From Reclinomonas americana ATCC 50394 (taxonomy: Eukaryota > Jakobida > Jakobea > Jakobida), in the NCBI GenBank assembly GCA_048213135.1, contig PS015045.1, positions 55,100 to 119,099 of the forward strand: a DNA stretch of 64,000 nt, given 5' to 3'. Both the position numbers and the translations under genes were made by a program. Under the pieces are notes generated by a model, which searched no databases, had not been told where the DNA came from, and saw only the letters and a program-made list of their open reading frames with translations. This document shows, piece after piece, positions 39,613 through 55,236 of this stretch. Numbering within the stretch: position 1 is the stretch's first letter; every line of letters starts with the position of its first letter.

Positions 39613-39900
39613 CACAATCGTCGATCCAAGACTGTGGCCATGTAGGCACACGCGGTACTCATGCCGCTCCGGCTTCTCACCCGCCGCCTCACCGCCAAAC
39701 GAATCAGCGCGGCTCCTGGCGCACGCGGGAGCGAGCTCGTCAAACACCCACTGCATCACCTCCTTTGCTTCATCGAAACGCTCATTGGGGCCACCGAGTC
39801 CGGTGACCATTTTGAAGTCCGTCCAAAAGTCGCTCGCAGTGGCAAAGCTGGCACGCGTGCCGGCGATGCAAATGTTGATCTCGCGGTGCTTGTGGTCCAC

Positions 39901-40712
39901 CTGCGCGAAAGAAGGGAAGTGAGCAGAAGGGAAAGAAGGAGGAAGGGTGAGGGAGGGAGAGAGACAAAAGACAGAGGAATAGAGAGACCGACAGAGACTG
40001 CGAGGGATAGGGGAGAAGCTCAACTGACGGACAGGAAAAATACAAAGAAAGCAGCATGGGTGAAAACTGGAGTGAGGGGGAAAAGACATTGAAAGTGAAA
40101 GACGACAGAGACCGCGAGGGAGAGGACAAGAGTAGAAGTAGCTCAACTGACGGACAGGTAAATACAAAGAACCATCTGCGTTGCAGTTTGAGTGCCTGCA
40201 TCTCCTCCGCTTAGATAGTCTGTTGGTGAGACTCTCTCCAACACTGACTGTCTGTGTCCTTGCCTTGCTTACTCTTTGCCCCTCCCTCCTTCATGTCTGT
40301 TTGTCTCTTGCGCCCCCACTCTCCCTCTCCCTCGCTGTCTCTTTCTCTGTCGCTTGCTCTCACTCCCCTGCATCACCCGTCTTGCTTCTCTTTTTTGCCT
40401 TGTCCCCCTCTTTTCCGACTTCTCCTCTCGAGCTCGATCTCCCTCGCTGTCACCGTCGACGTCAGTCTCTCTCTCTCTCTCTTTCTTTGTCGTTTGCTCT
40501 CACTATCCTGCATCGCCTTCGTCCTTCTCTATTCGCTGTCTTCTCCCCCTCTTTTCCGACTTCTCTCCGTCCCACTCTTTCTCCGTTTTTTTGCTTTCAC
40601 TCCCATTCATCGCCCTTCTTCGTGTCCCCCTCCTTCTCCTTGTCCCCCTCCTTCTCCTCGTCCCCCTCCTTCTCCTTGTCCCCCTTTCCCCCTATTCCCT
40701 CCCCGACGCAAC
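39901..40712. repeat. Repeat-swollen intron of lipase copy B
   Basis: A duplicated purine block (GCTCAACTGACGGACAGG near 40018 and 40141) is followed by CT-rich sequence with repeated TCCCCCTCCTTCTCCTTG. It separates the N-domain exon from the lipase core exon, corresponding to the gap-containing intron in copy A. Confidence 0.5.
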
Positions 40713-41419
40713 GAGAACAACGATCGTGTCATCGGCGCGGCTCACTTGCAGGCCCTGGAACAACTGGCGCACATTCTCCATGCCGGCACGGGAGGCCTTC
40801 ACAGCCAGCGCCTGTTGCACAATGGCCACACGACCCTCGGGGGTGGCGGAGCTCGTCTGCTTCTTGGCCTCCTTGCCAGCCTCGGTATTGGGATGATCAT
40901 GACGGAAGACGGCGTACGACAAGTCGGCCAGGCCGCCACGATACTCTTTCATCGCCAACATGCCGTCCTTGATGGCCTGAATAACGAATGTGTACCGATC
41001 GTCCAGGTCCTTTGCCATCCACCAGTTGGAGAGCGCGTGAGACCGCAAGTCGGCAGCACTCGACTCGTCGCCGTCCTCTGTCAGCTGGATTTTACCGACA
41101 GCCAAGGCGAGCGGCGGGTCTGGTCCGCGAGCCGTGTGCACCTGAGGCACAGTGTACGCGACACCAGCGGCGCCCGCCAGAGTGCCCTGTGTGTGGAAAT
41201 GAGAGAAGTGAGCAAAGGATGTGTGATGACACACACGCACACAGCACACACACACACAGACGCAACAATACAGCGCAGTGGGTGCCGCGCAAACAGAGCG
41301 GCGGCGCGTTGGAAGAGCATTGTGTGAGCTCTCACACGCGACTCAGAAAAAGATGTGTTTGTGACAGGTTTTGTTCTGAAACCCACCGAACACTTGTGTC
41401 CGCCTCCGCTTGCGTGCCC

Positions 41420-41567
41420 ACGCGTCGTGATGAGGCGTTGCCACTTGCATTCATGGCACTGCGCATGTGTCGGGGACAAGGCGTTCGAAACAGTATCGCC
41501 GCCGGCATCTCAGAAGACATGCCGGCGGCGGAAGGCCTATAAATGGAGTCGGCCGGGTTGCCGGAAA
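41420..41567. repeat. Conserved cassette linker, copy 1
   Basis: The spacer between each lipase gene start and the adjacent WD40 gene end is conserved here and at 47410-47580 and 49490-49640. Shared pieces are GTGTCC, a GTTTGCCACCCGCATT-like block, CGAAACAGTATCGCCGGCATCT and CGGCCGGGTTGCCGGAAA. This shows the lipase-WD40 pair was duplicated as a unit. It should contain the lipase promoter. Confidence 0.5.
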
Positions 41568-42650
41568 TCACAGTCGCAACGACGGATCAGTCGCGCAGCG
41601 ATGCACCACCACCTCCGCCTCCTCCACCATGAAGCACCGCAGCACGATCTCCACCAGACACCGCCGCTCCACTTCGCCCTCCGCCGCCTGCATCTCCTGC
41701 ACCGCGCGCAGAGCAAACCGCGCCCGCGCAAGCTCACGAGTCGCGAGACCACACGGCGTCGCCCACAGACACAGCGCCATTTCGCCACCGCCAGCACTCG
41801 CCACAAACTGCCCATCCGCACTGACGGCGACCGACTCCACGCTCCACGCATCGACTTTCACCCTCGGTGCCACTTCTTCGCCACTCGCCAGCGACCACAC
41901 GCGCACAGTGCAATCATTGCTGGCACACACCACTCGTTGACTATCCACCGTGATCGCCACCGAGTTCACCGCATGAACACGCCCATCCAACCGCTGCACC
42001 TCCTTGCCCGTCACCAGCGACCACACTCGCACCATGCCATCCCGCGAGCCACCACTGACCACGTGCCGACCATCGCGCGTGACCGCAACGCACTGCACAC
42101 CATCGACATGCCCGTCCAGGTGGCACACCTCGCGCCCATTCTCCATTTGCCACACGCGCACCACTCGATCCGTGCCGCCACTCACCACATATCGCCCGTC
42201 GACGGTGATGGCCACACACAGCACCCACCCTGTGTGCCGGTTGAAGAGTCGCATCTCCTCGCCTGTCGCCAGTGACCACACGCGCACAGTCTTGTCCCAG
42301 CTGCCGCTGACAATGTGCAGGTGGTCGACAGCCACTGAGCTGACATACATGGTGTGTCCCTCCAGTCTGCGCACCTCCTCGCCCGTCGCCAGCGACCACA
42401 CGCGCACAGTCATGTCACTGCCTCCGCTCACCACGTGGCGGCCGTCGGGAGTGACGGCGACGCACAGTACCTCGTCGGTGTGCTCGCCAAACTCTTGCAC
42501 TTGTGTGCCAGTGGCCACGGACCACACGCGCACGGCGTGGTCTTCCCCGCCGCTCACAAAGTGCTGGTTGTCGGGGGTGAAGGCGACGCAGTGTTGGGGG
42601 GAGAAGTCGCCGAGGGGGGTGGCGCAGAGGGAGAGGAGTGGGGAGGTCAT
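41568..42650 (-). CDS. WD40 beta-propeller protein W1 (intact)
   Basis: A single-exon gene of 360 residues from MTSPLLSLCATPLGD. It has about seven WD40 blades with the classical GH...VRVWS pattern (HAVRVWSVATG, MTVRVWSLATGEEV, GSWDKTVRVWS, TDRVVRVWQMENG, DGMVRVWSLVTGKEV, NDCTVRVWSLASGEEV). The C-terminal helical tail (RELARARFALRAVQEMQ, CLVEIVLRCF, EEAEVVVH) is shared with W4 and W5 and may mediate a partner contact. Adjacent blades are very similar at DNA level, which favours unequal crossing-over. It lies between lipase copies C (upstream) and B (downstream), all on the minus strand. WD40 proteins are interaction scaffolds; no partner can be read from sequence, but constant pairing with a lipase-TPR gene suggests one. 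Confidence 0.5.
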   Translation of the reverse strand: MTSPLLSLCATPLGDFSPQHCVAFTPDNQHFVSGGEDHAVRVWSVATGTQVQEFGEHTDEVLCVAVTPDGRHVVSGGSDMTVRVWSLATGEEVRRLEGHTMYVSSVAVDHLHIVSGSWDKTVRVWSLATGEEMRLFNRHTGWVLCVAITVDGRYVVSGGTDRVVRVWQMENGREVCHLDGHVDGVQCVAVTRDGRHVVSGGSRDGMVRVWSLVTGKEVQRLDGRVHAVNSVAITVDSQRVVCASNDCTVRVWSLASGEEVAPRVKVDAWSVESVAVSADGQFVASAGGGEMALCLWATPCGLATRELARARFALRAVQEMQAAEGEVERRCLVEIVLRCFMVEEAEVVVHRCATDPSLRL

Positions 42651-43123
42651 TGCAGAGAGGGGAGGAGGAGAAGGAGAAGAAGGCGGGATATTGATGTCCT
42701 ATCGAGCGTTGGTGAAGGGAGGGCGTCACTCTGCTTGTCGGCGTAAGACGGTGTGTCTGCGATTTTCTTGCATACCGTGTTGCATGCATACAGACATGAG
42801 AGGAAGAACATGAAGCGTCTTTGACGTTGACGTCGAAGAAATGTTCGACAGCAGTGCAGAAAAGGCAGGCGCTTGGTGGACAGACGAAAGCGACAGCTCT
42901 CACACTCACTGGTTGCACCAAAAAGGCACTTGGCCAAACGTAGGAAACCCACATGCATCAACACAGCATCGTCGTCGTGGATCATGATCAGCAGACGCAC
43001 TCCAAGTGAAGCAGATGTCAGCAAATCTTGCAATGTATGCATGCACAACGCGTTCAACTATTGAGTATTTACACTGTACACATCTACTGTTACTGGTGAC
43101 CACCACGACCGTCGGGCGTAGAG
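42651..43123. other. Intergenic spacer, lipase copy C to W1
   Basis: Spacer with no gene. It contains CTTTGACGTTGACGTCGA near 42820, also found near 48640 upstream of W2, so it belongs to the duplicated cassette. GACGTTGACGTC is an imperfect inverted repeat and a candidate regulatory site. Confidence 0.5.
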
Positions 43124-46047
43124 TCATCCGCCGCGCGCGGCCGCTGCTAACAGTTCCATATTGCGCTGGATGCGCTCCAGCTTCTGTTGGCTTGATCGTG
43201 CCAGAGGATGCTGATCGCCGAGTTCAAGAGCCGCATTGCACGCCGCCTGCTGCGTGCTGAGTGCTTCGTCGAGCTTGCCCTGGTAGAACAGAGTGGAGGC
43301 CAACCGACACTGCGCACGAATGGCTGCCGGGCTGCCTGCGCCCATGTGGTAGACCAATTGTGTGCGTACCTCAAGCAACATACCCTCAGCAGCGACAAGC
43401 AGATCGGCCCATTCAGTGAACGACACAAGGCCATACAGTGCCTTGGCGCGCAGTGTCAGCGCGAGCGCCAACTGCACCTCGGCTGCACGGTGGTCCGAGT
43501 AGCCATACAGCCGGCGAATGACCGCCAATAGGCTTCGCTGCATTTGCTCTGCCTGGTCATAATTGCCATGCTTGCACATGGTCCGCGCAAGGTAGCCGCG
43601 CACTGCCAGTGTTGTTGGGTGGTGACGGCCAAATACAGTCTCCGACACACAGAGGGCCTTGAATTCCTCGTCCAGCGCGGCGTCATAGTCGGGCCCGGTA
43701 CCGGTCGTCTCCGAATTGTGGCGAGCGGCCTTGATCTTGGCCACCCACAAGTTGCAGCAAGCAAAAATTACGTCCGCATGCGGGGACAAGCCGAAAGATC
43801 CAATAGCCTTCTCCTGCATCTCCACAGCCGCATCGAACTCGCCGGATTCGAACCGCACCAATGCCAATCTTCGCTGCAACTGTCTCAGCTCGGACTCGAC
43901 GAGCTGCTGTTGCGTGACATGACCTGCATCTGACAGCGTCTGAAGCAGCACAGTGCCCTTGTCGATCAGGCCCTCCAGCAGCGACGCAGCATTGTCGTGC
44001 ATGCCGGCGGCGCGCAATGCCACGGCCAGTTGTCTCTGCATTCTCAGGGTGTCGATATTACCATCAAGGCCGGCCCGCCGCCGACACGCTATATTGGCTT
44101 GCAGAACGGCTACTGCACGATTGGCCACCTCCACTGACATCTGCGGTGCGGAGTGACGACGGGTGAGTCAAAGCGGGAGATGAAAAGCGTAACGCATCGT
44201 GCGTGCGATTTATGAGCAGCACCCACCACACGAGGCATGTTGCGCTGAATGGCCATGTTCAACGCGATGTAGACAGCCACTTGCCAGCGCTGTTTCAGCC
44301 AGTGAGCGTCGGCTGCACACTCACAGTCAGCAACCGACTACACACACAAGCATTGCATAGTGCGACCGACACTCACGAATCGGGTGAGCTCCAAAGATGT
44401 CCGCCTCGAGTCTCGTCACATGGTGGATGGAGAGCGCCCCGTCTGCAACGAATGGCATCAGTCGGAGCACTTAACTGAGAAGAGCACATCATCATTTCCG
44501 TACCATCACCATGCTTGCGGAAGAGCACAGCGTCGATTGTGGTGTTGTCCAAGAGGGTAAGCACCTCCAGCGCCGAGGCAGAGTCCTTCTGATACTGCTG
44601 CGCGTCTCGAATAAGGGCTGTGATACAGTGAGTGAGCCCGTGACCTTGTACAGCTGTATGCAGTTAAACGCAATTCGGTTTCAAACGCACCTGCCCAGGC
44701 ACTCCCCATGAATTGCACGAGTGCACTCTGCACCTTGCTCGTCTGTTGGATGTCAAGATTGCACGTGTTGATCGCTTGCAGTGCCGCAAGGTACAGTTTC
44801 ACGCAGACGTTGACCGACAGTGCGCGCGTGGAGTCAACCTTGAGCATATCAAACAACGGCATTTTGATCGTCTCCAAGAGGTCCTCATCGCCAGGCCCAA
44901 GAGCTGTCAAATACAAGTGACTGTCAGTAACAACGGCCACGACAATACCGCACTCTCAAGCGTAACGAACCGCAGAAGAATGCGTCGTCAAAGTGGCGCG
45001 CATCGTGACCGAGCGTCGTCACTCGATGATCGATGGCGCCAGGGAACGCGACAAAATGCTTGCTGACGCCACCCATCAATCCGTATTCGACAGAACGAAT
45101 CGAAGAGACCAGCCGAGAGACCTTATCATCCTCGTTTGAGTACGTGTGCACGCAACCGCCGCTGTGGCGTACGCCAGACATGGTCGGACGTTGAACACCG
45201 TCCTGTGTGCACGTATTATGCATCAGCGCGCGCGACTACAAGACAGAATGCAGTGCTCGAGACCGCCACTCACCGAGTCGTCGCTGACCTGCGTTTGCGC
45301 CGATGATTTCCACTTTTCCCCCTGCGCCCAGGAGAGGGGGGGTGGAATGGTGGCGAATGCGTACACATTGACTCGATTCTCTTGTGCACTCTTGCTTGTG
45401 TTGAGCCAGAGGGCCTGTGCGATGGGCGAGAAGAGGCGTCAGTGACTAGCAATCGAGAGACTGAGAGAGATGAACAGAAAAATAAATAGATACGAGCGCA
45501 GATATGCAATACAATGCTGTCTTGCCGCTGACTAATTCCACTACTGCTTTTGATCGCTTCACACTTCCCTTCCTCACTTCCATTACGATCGTGCAAACAG
45601 TTGTCTCTTCTATTTTGTGCACCGATATAGTGCTCCACACATGCTAATGTCAAATATCTCCACTCCCTCACTCCTCAATTTCTTTTTTCTTCGCCCTCTT
45701 CTCCCTCCCTTCCCTCACTCCCACTCACAATCGTTGATCCGAGACTGTGACCGTGCAAGCACACACGGTACACATGTCTATCCAATATGTTGGCATCGCA
45801 GGCTTCGTCGCCAAGGTGCTTGGCACGACGCCTGGCGCACTCAGGAGCCAGGACCTCGAACGCCCACTCCATTCTCTCTTGTGCATGCATGAAACGCCTG
45901 TTGGGGTGACCAAGCCCAGCGACCATTTTGAAGTCGGTCCACCAATCTCCCCTCGTAGAGAAGCTGGCACGCGTACCGGCGATGCAAATGTTGATCTCGC
46001 GGTGCTTGTGGTCCACCTACGCGAAGTTGGGAAGCAAATGAGCAGCC

Positions 46048-46115
<68 letters not shown>

Positions 46116-47155
46116 CGACAGAGACGGACGAGGAGAGGAGAAGAAGAGTAGAGAGAGACGGTAGGAGGAAAGAGACGACGAGGACGGGACGACGACCGAA
46201 CGGACGACGAGAAGGAAGGANNNNNNNNNNNNNNNNNNNNGAGAGAGAGAGAGAGAGAGAAAGAGCGAAGGAGGAGAAGCGCAATGACGGACAGGCAGGT
46301 GACAAAGAGTAGATAGAAGCGTGGTCGGAAAAGAGCGACAGCGGGGGAGACGCCAACGGAGACGGCGAAGAAGAGGGAAAACGACAGCGTGAGAGACAGA
46401 AGGAAAGAGACTGACAAACAACTAAATGTTCACATCGAGAGTGAGGAAGGAATGGAGGCAATGAGAGGCAGACGGCCAGCCAGTCAGACATGTAGTAAAG
46501 AGACAGAGAAAGTAACAAACAGAAACACAGTCAGAGTTGGAGAGAAAGAGACAGAATGATAGAGAAAAAAAGTGAAATGAGAGGCAGACACGAACGTGCA
46601 CGGACACTCAAAGTGTCAGATAGACAAACAAACAACCCACAGAATGCCATGCCATGAACGAGACTCAACGAGAACAACCACAGTGTCGTCGGCATGGCTC
46701 ACGTGCAGGCCCTGGAACAACTTGCGTACGTTCTCCATGCCCGCACGCGAGGCCTTCACGGCCAGTGCCTGCTGCACAATGGCCACACGACCCTCGGGAG
46801 TGGCGGAGCTCGTCTGCTTCTTGGCCTTCTTGCCAGCGTCGGTATCAGGATGGTCATGACGGTAGACGGCGTATGCCAGATCGGCCAGGCCGCCACGATA
46901 CTCTTTCATCGCCAGCATGCCGTCCTTGATGGCCTGAATGACTGACGTAAAGCGACCGTCCAGATCCACCTCCATCCACCAGCTGGAGAGCGCGTAAGTA
47001 CGAAAGTCGGCAGCGGTCGACTCGTGTTCATCGCCATCCTCCGCTAGCAGCTTCCGTAAATCACCAATCGCCAAGTCCAGCATGATGTTAAATTCACGAG
47101 CATTACGAGGCACTTGCACGGCAGCGGCAGCGCCAGCTGCAGCAGCCATGGTGCC
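43124..47155 (-). CDS. Lipase-TPR array copy C
   Basis: Visible exons: the N-domain 46670-47155 (starting GTMAAAAGAAAAVQV; MLAMKEYRGGLADLAYAV; ATPEGRVAIVQQALAV), the lipase core 45729-46016 (CIAGTR, GHSLGSTIV), further lipase exons between about 44.4 and 45.4 kb including the VHTYSNEDDKVSRL loop, and the TPR exon 43124-44140 (338 residues; LCVSETVFGRHHPTTLAV, GNYDQAEQMQRSLLAVIRR). All landmark exons are open, so C is the most complete minus-strand copy. The leader exon of A and B (expected near 47.2-47.4 kb) has lost a recognisable ATG and leader, so the true start is unresolved; position 47155 is only the acceptor end of the N-domain exon. The donor after the N-domain is GTTGAG, where A, B and E have GTTGCG. 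Confidence 0.5.
46040..46275. repeat. (GA)n and GACGAC compound repeat with 20-N gap, lipase copy C
   Basis: (GA)n, then ACGACAGAGACGG and GACGACGAGGACGGGACGACG, 20 N at 46221-46240, then (GA)n. It occupies the same intron position as the large repeats in copies A and B. Confidence 0.5.
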
Positions 47156-47608
47156 CTGGCCTGTGGTACGAGAAGGCACATGAGTGAGCGACGAAGCAGA
47201 GAGTTTGGCATTGCAAACGTATACAACGCAACTGCAAAGCCAGAGCACTCCTCGAAGACGCCGAGTGCGGTGTACAAGGGTACCTGTACAAGCTCTCCCA
47301 GACGAGAAGAAAAAGAGAAGACGTGACAGGTTTCGCTACACGACGCATCTGACAACCCGGCAAAGAATAGATTCGCAACGCAACACCGAACATTTTGTGT
47401 CCACATCGGTACCCTCTACGTCGCGTTGCGTTTGCCACCCGCATTGAAGGTGACACCGTTGCGCCAGTGTTGCTGGTTGCTGAACAACCTTCGAAACAGT
47501 ATCGCCGGCATCTCTAAGACAAACAGATCATGACGGCGGCACGTTTGGTGCGACCCGAATGTGGATCGGCCGGGTTGCCGGAAACGTTGTTCCGCATAAT
47601 TGCAATAA

Positions 47609-48470
47609 TCACACAATCCGCTCAACAAGACAAACCTTGTCCGCATCTCCCTGCGTGACAACAACGATCTCCGTCTTCTGCTTGCATTTCTGCACCGCGC
47701 GCAGAGCGAAACGAGCCAGCGCAAGCTCGAAACACCAGACCACACGGCGTGGTTCACAAGCATAGCGCCATTTCGCTACCGCCACTCGCCATCCGCACTG
47801 ACGGCGACCGCCTCCACGCTCCACGCATCGACTTTCACCCTCGGGGCCACTTCTTCGCCTCCATTCGCCAGCGACCACACGCGCACAGTGCAATCATTGC
47901 TGGCGCACACCACTCGCTGGCTGTCCAACGTGATCGCCACCGAGTTCACCGCATGCACACGCCCATCCAACCGCTGCACCTCCTTGCCCGTCACCAGCGA
48001 CCACACTCGCACCATGCCATCCCGCGAGCCACCACTGACCACATGCCGACCATCGCGCGAGACAGCAACGCACTGCACACCGTCGACATGCCCGTCCAGG
48101 TGGCACACCTCGCGTCCATTGTCCATTTGCCACACGCGCACCACTCGATCCGTGCCGCCACTCACCACATACCGCCCGTCGACGGTGATGGCCACACACA
48201 GCACCCACCCCGTGTGCCGGTTGAAGAGTCGCACCTCCTCGCCCGTCGCCAGTGACCACACTCGCACAGTCATGTCACTGCCTCCGCTCACCACGTGGCG
48301 ACCGTCGGGAGTGACGGCGACGCACAGTACCTCGTCGGTGTGCTCGCCAAACTCTTGCACTTGTGCGCCAGTGGCCACGGACCACACGCGCACGGCGTGA
48401 AGGCGACGCAGTGTTGCGGGGAGAAGTCGCCGAGGGGGGTGGTGCAGAGGGAGAGAGGTGGGGAGGTCAT
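47609..48470 (-). pseudogene. WD40 gene W2, degraded copy of W1
   Basis: Very similar to W1 over most of its length, with clear lesions. A 40-bp deletion near 48400, between two GGCGTG repeats, removes most of blade 1 and shifts the frame after MTSPPLSLCTTPLGD. An exact 117-bp in-frame loss removes one blade (between GEEVR and LFNRHTGWV). A short deletion near 47782 shifts the frame after SADGE. The C-terminal tail is scrambled beyond FELALARFALRAVQ. The central blades (GTDRVVRVWQMDNG, NDCTVRVWSLANGG) stay open from about 47776 to 48400, so an internally started fragment could be made. Probably a recent pseudogene. Confidence 0.5.
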
Positions 48471-48859
48471 GACAGTGAGGGGAAGGACGGATGAGAGAAG
48501 GATTTTGATGTCCTCTCGAGCTTTGGCGAAGGGAGGGCGTCACTCTGCGTGTTGTCACGAGATGGAGTGGTTGTGGTTTACAAATAGCCGTGTTGCATGC
48601 AGGCAGGCATGACGGGAAAAAACACAAAGCACTTGTCTTTGACGTTGACGTCGATGAAATGCATTACGTAATTATAAAACTACAAAACACTTCATTCACC
48701 ACATTCCAATAATGCGACAAACGCCCACAAATCCCTTGCCGACAATGACCTTGACACACCAACAATATACAATACGGCCAGACAGCTTGTAGTTCACAGA
48801 ACAGCCCTCTCCCTGGGGACTCTCGCCATGGAGTCCATGATCCAGAGGGAGGCCGGCGA

Positions 48860-49222
48860 TTACTTAGACGATCCAGCACCTCGGCCTCGTCGACGCCGAC
48901 GGCGGCGGGAGTGTCTGTTGACCTCCTTGCCAGTGTAGGTATCGGGATGGTCATGACGGAAGACGGCGTATGCCAGGTCGTCAAGGCCGCCACGATACAC
49001 TTTCATCGCCAGCATGCTGTCCTTGATGGCCTCAATGATACCCGTCGCGGAGCGGTCATACAGGTCCTCTGCCATCCACCAGTTGCAGAGCGCGTGAGAA
49101 CGCAAGTCAGCAATGCTCGATTCATCGCCGGCTTCCGCCAACAGGAACCGAATATCACCAATCGCCGAGTCCAGCGAAGCGTCGCGAGGCGTGGTAGAGA
49201 CAGCCCCAGCTGCAGCAGTCAT
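48860..49222 (-). pseudogene. Lipase-TPR relic D (N-domain only)
   Basis: An isolated copy of the family N-domain (MTAAAGAVSTTPRDASLD, MLAMKVYRGGLDDLAYAVF, HDHPDTYTGKE) that then degenerates into an Arg-rich string and stop. No lipase core or TPR exons follow; the next sequence on the minus strand is the upstream flank of W2. It looks like a cassette copy reduced by deletion. The cassette linker upstream (49223-49640) is preserved. Confidence 0.5.
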
Positions 49223-49639
49223 GGTATCCTGGCATGGTTAGAGAAGCGAATGAGTGACCGAGGATTGAGATTGACGATGCAATCATGCACGACGCACGCG
49301 CATACACAACTGGAGTAAATAAGAACAATCCTCGAAATCACAGTGTGTTGTGTACAAGTTCTCCCAGACGAGGAGAAAAGAGAAGATGTGACAGGTTTCG
49401 ATCTGCATCCGCATCTGACAATCCGGCGGAATGATTCGCACGCGTACGCATTGGGCAACACCGAACAACGGTGTCCACATTTGGCACCTCCACGTCGCGT
49501 TGCGTTTGCCACCCGCATTCAACGCGACATCAATGTGCCAGTGTTGCTGGGTTGCGGAACAACTTTCGAAACAGCATCGCCGGCATCTCAAAGGAAACAG
49601 ATCATGACCCGAATGTGGATCGGCCGGGTTGCCGGAAAC

Positions 49640-49988
49640 GCAGTTCCGCATAATTGCAATAAGACAACACTTGTCCGCATCCTGTCCTTGCACAGACACA
49701 GTCTCCTTCGACCGAGAGCGACACGAGCCCGCGCAAGCTCACGAGACGCGAGGCCACATGGCGTGACCCACAGACACAAAGCCATATCGCCACCGCCAGC
49801 AAACTTCCCATCCGCACCGACCGCGACCGACCAGCTGTGTAGCAACCACGCGCGCACAGCGCAATCGTTGCTGGCACACACAACGTGCTGCCCATCCACC
49901 GTGAGTGCCACGTGCACCGAGTTCACCGTCCATGCAATCACTGCACCTCCCTCAAGCTGCGGAACCCACAACACCCTTCCCCTTGTGC
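49640..49988 (-). pseudogene. WD40 relic W3 (C-terminal fragment)
   Basis: A fragment matching the last blade and start of the tail of W1 (VNSVHVALTVDG, VVCASNDCAVRAW, CGLASRELARARVAL), with internal deletions and no N-terminal blades. Its 5' edge abuts the stop codon of W4 at 49989-49991, marking a cassette junction. Not expected to encode a propeller. Confidence 0.5.
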
Positions 49989-50787
49989 TCAAAAATGAAA
50001 CGCCGGATCACTGCGCCTCCGATGCAGCACCACCTCCGCCTCTTCCACAATAAAGCACCGTAGCACAATCTCCACCAGACACCGCCGCTCCACTTCCTCC
50101 TCCTTCTCCGCCTGCATCTCCCTCACCGCCCGCAAGGCCGAGCGCGCACAATCGAGCTCATGCTGCGTGCGCGCACACGGCACATACCACACCCGCACCG
50201 TCTTGTCCCAGCTGCCACTCACAACGCGCTCCCCGTCCACCGTGACGGCCACGGAATACACCTCCGACTGGTGCTCCACCACCCGTCGCGTCTCCTCTCC
50301 CGTCGCCAGCGACCACACGCGAATGGTCTTGTCGCCACTGCCACTCACCATGTGCGCACCGTCCACTGCCATCGCCAGCGACATTACGCGCCCGGTGTGC
50401 CCCTCGAATCGCCGCACAATGTCGCCCCGCGCCAGCGAATACATGCGCAACTCGCCGTCGTCGGCGCCACTTAACACAAACTCACTGTCGCGAGTGACGG
50501 CCACCGAGGTGACACGAGTGTGGTGCTTTGGCAGCTGCCGCACCAGAGAGCCACTCTCCACCGACCACACTCGCACCGCGCGCTCATTGTCCCCACTTCC
50601 GCTGACAATGTGGCGGCCGTCGGGGGCCACTGCCACCGCCAGCACACCACTCGTGTGTCCCTCCAGTCGCCGCACGACTGCTCCGCTCTCCACCGACCAC
50701 ACCACCACTGTTTCGTCGTGACTGCCGCTCACCACGTGGCGACTGTCGGGCGTGAAGGCAACGGCATTCACCGCATGCGTGTGTCCG
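49989..50787 (-). CDS. WD40 protein W4, 5' end lost in a gap
   Basis: The stop is at 49989. Six or so blades are intact and open (DETVVVWSVESGAVVRRLEG, NERAVRVWSVESGSLV, DGELRMYSLARGDIVRRFEG, DKTIRVWSLATGEETRR, WDKTVRVWYVP), followed by the family tail (HELDCARSALRAVREMQ, CLVEIVLRCFIVEEAEVV). Blade 1 (NAVAFTPDSRHVVSG) lies against a 20-N gap at 50788-50807, so the start codon is not visible. An open frame continues to 51323 on the far side but without family similarity. W4 is more diverged from W1 than W2 is. It is divergent to lipase-TPR copy E, unlike the co-oriented W1 and W2. Confidence 0.5.
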
Positions 50788-51096
50788 NNNNNNNNNNNNN
50801 NNNNNNNGGTGGATGCAGCAGTCGTGCGACAGCGGAATGCTCTCTGTGTGTGCGCCTGATTGTGCATTCGCAAGCATGCAAGTGTGTTTACACTTGCAAC
50901 GTTGACGCATTCATTCACTTGCCCATACATGCAGCAGCAGTGTTGATGCTTGATTCTCGCATACTCATTCAGGTTCGCGATCACTTGGCAAGCGAGAGAG
51001 TGTTGCATTGTTGGCATGTTGATGACTCCATCGCCATCATCACTGTCGCTGTGTAACGCAGCACTGTGTGTGTGTCCCGCAAGAGAGGAGTGCTTC

Positions 51097-55236
<4,140 letters not shown>

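Larger units (their letters stand above)
37188..41320 (-). pseudogene. Lipase-TPR array copy B, missing middle exons
   Basis: Exon 1 (41267-41320) encodes MLFQRAAALFARHPLRCI. Exon 2 (40713-41186) adds GTLAGAAGVAYTV and the intact N-domain. The lipase core exon (39616-39900) has CIAGTR and GHSLGSTIV. TPR exons lie at about 37188-38274 with shorter exons to about 38620. Between about 38630 and 39610, where A and C have the exons for the second half of the lipase fold, including the YSNEDDK loop, there is only a 20-N gap, a 71-bp tandem repeat and CT-rich filler. The encoded protein would lack the catalytic Asp region, so B is probably a chimaeric pseudogene, unless the assembly collapsed here. 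The C-terminus is extended past the A and C ends by a Gly/Trp/Lys-rich tail. Most exons read open. Confidence 0.5.

Noticed and set aside
41534-41541. TATA box TATAAAT
   Set aside because: It is on the + strand while the nearby genes are on the minus strand, and it is absent from the other cassette linkers.
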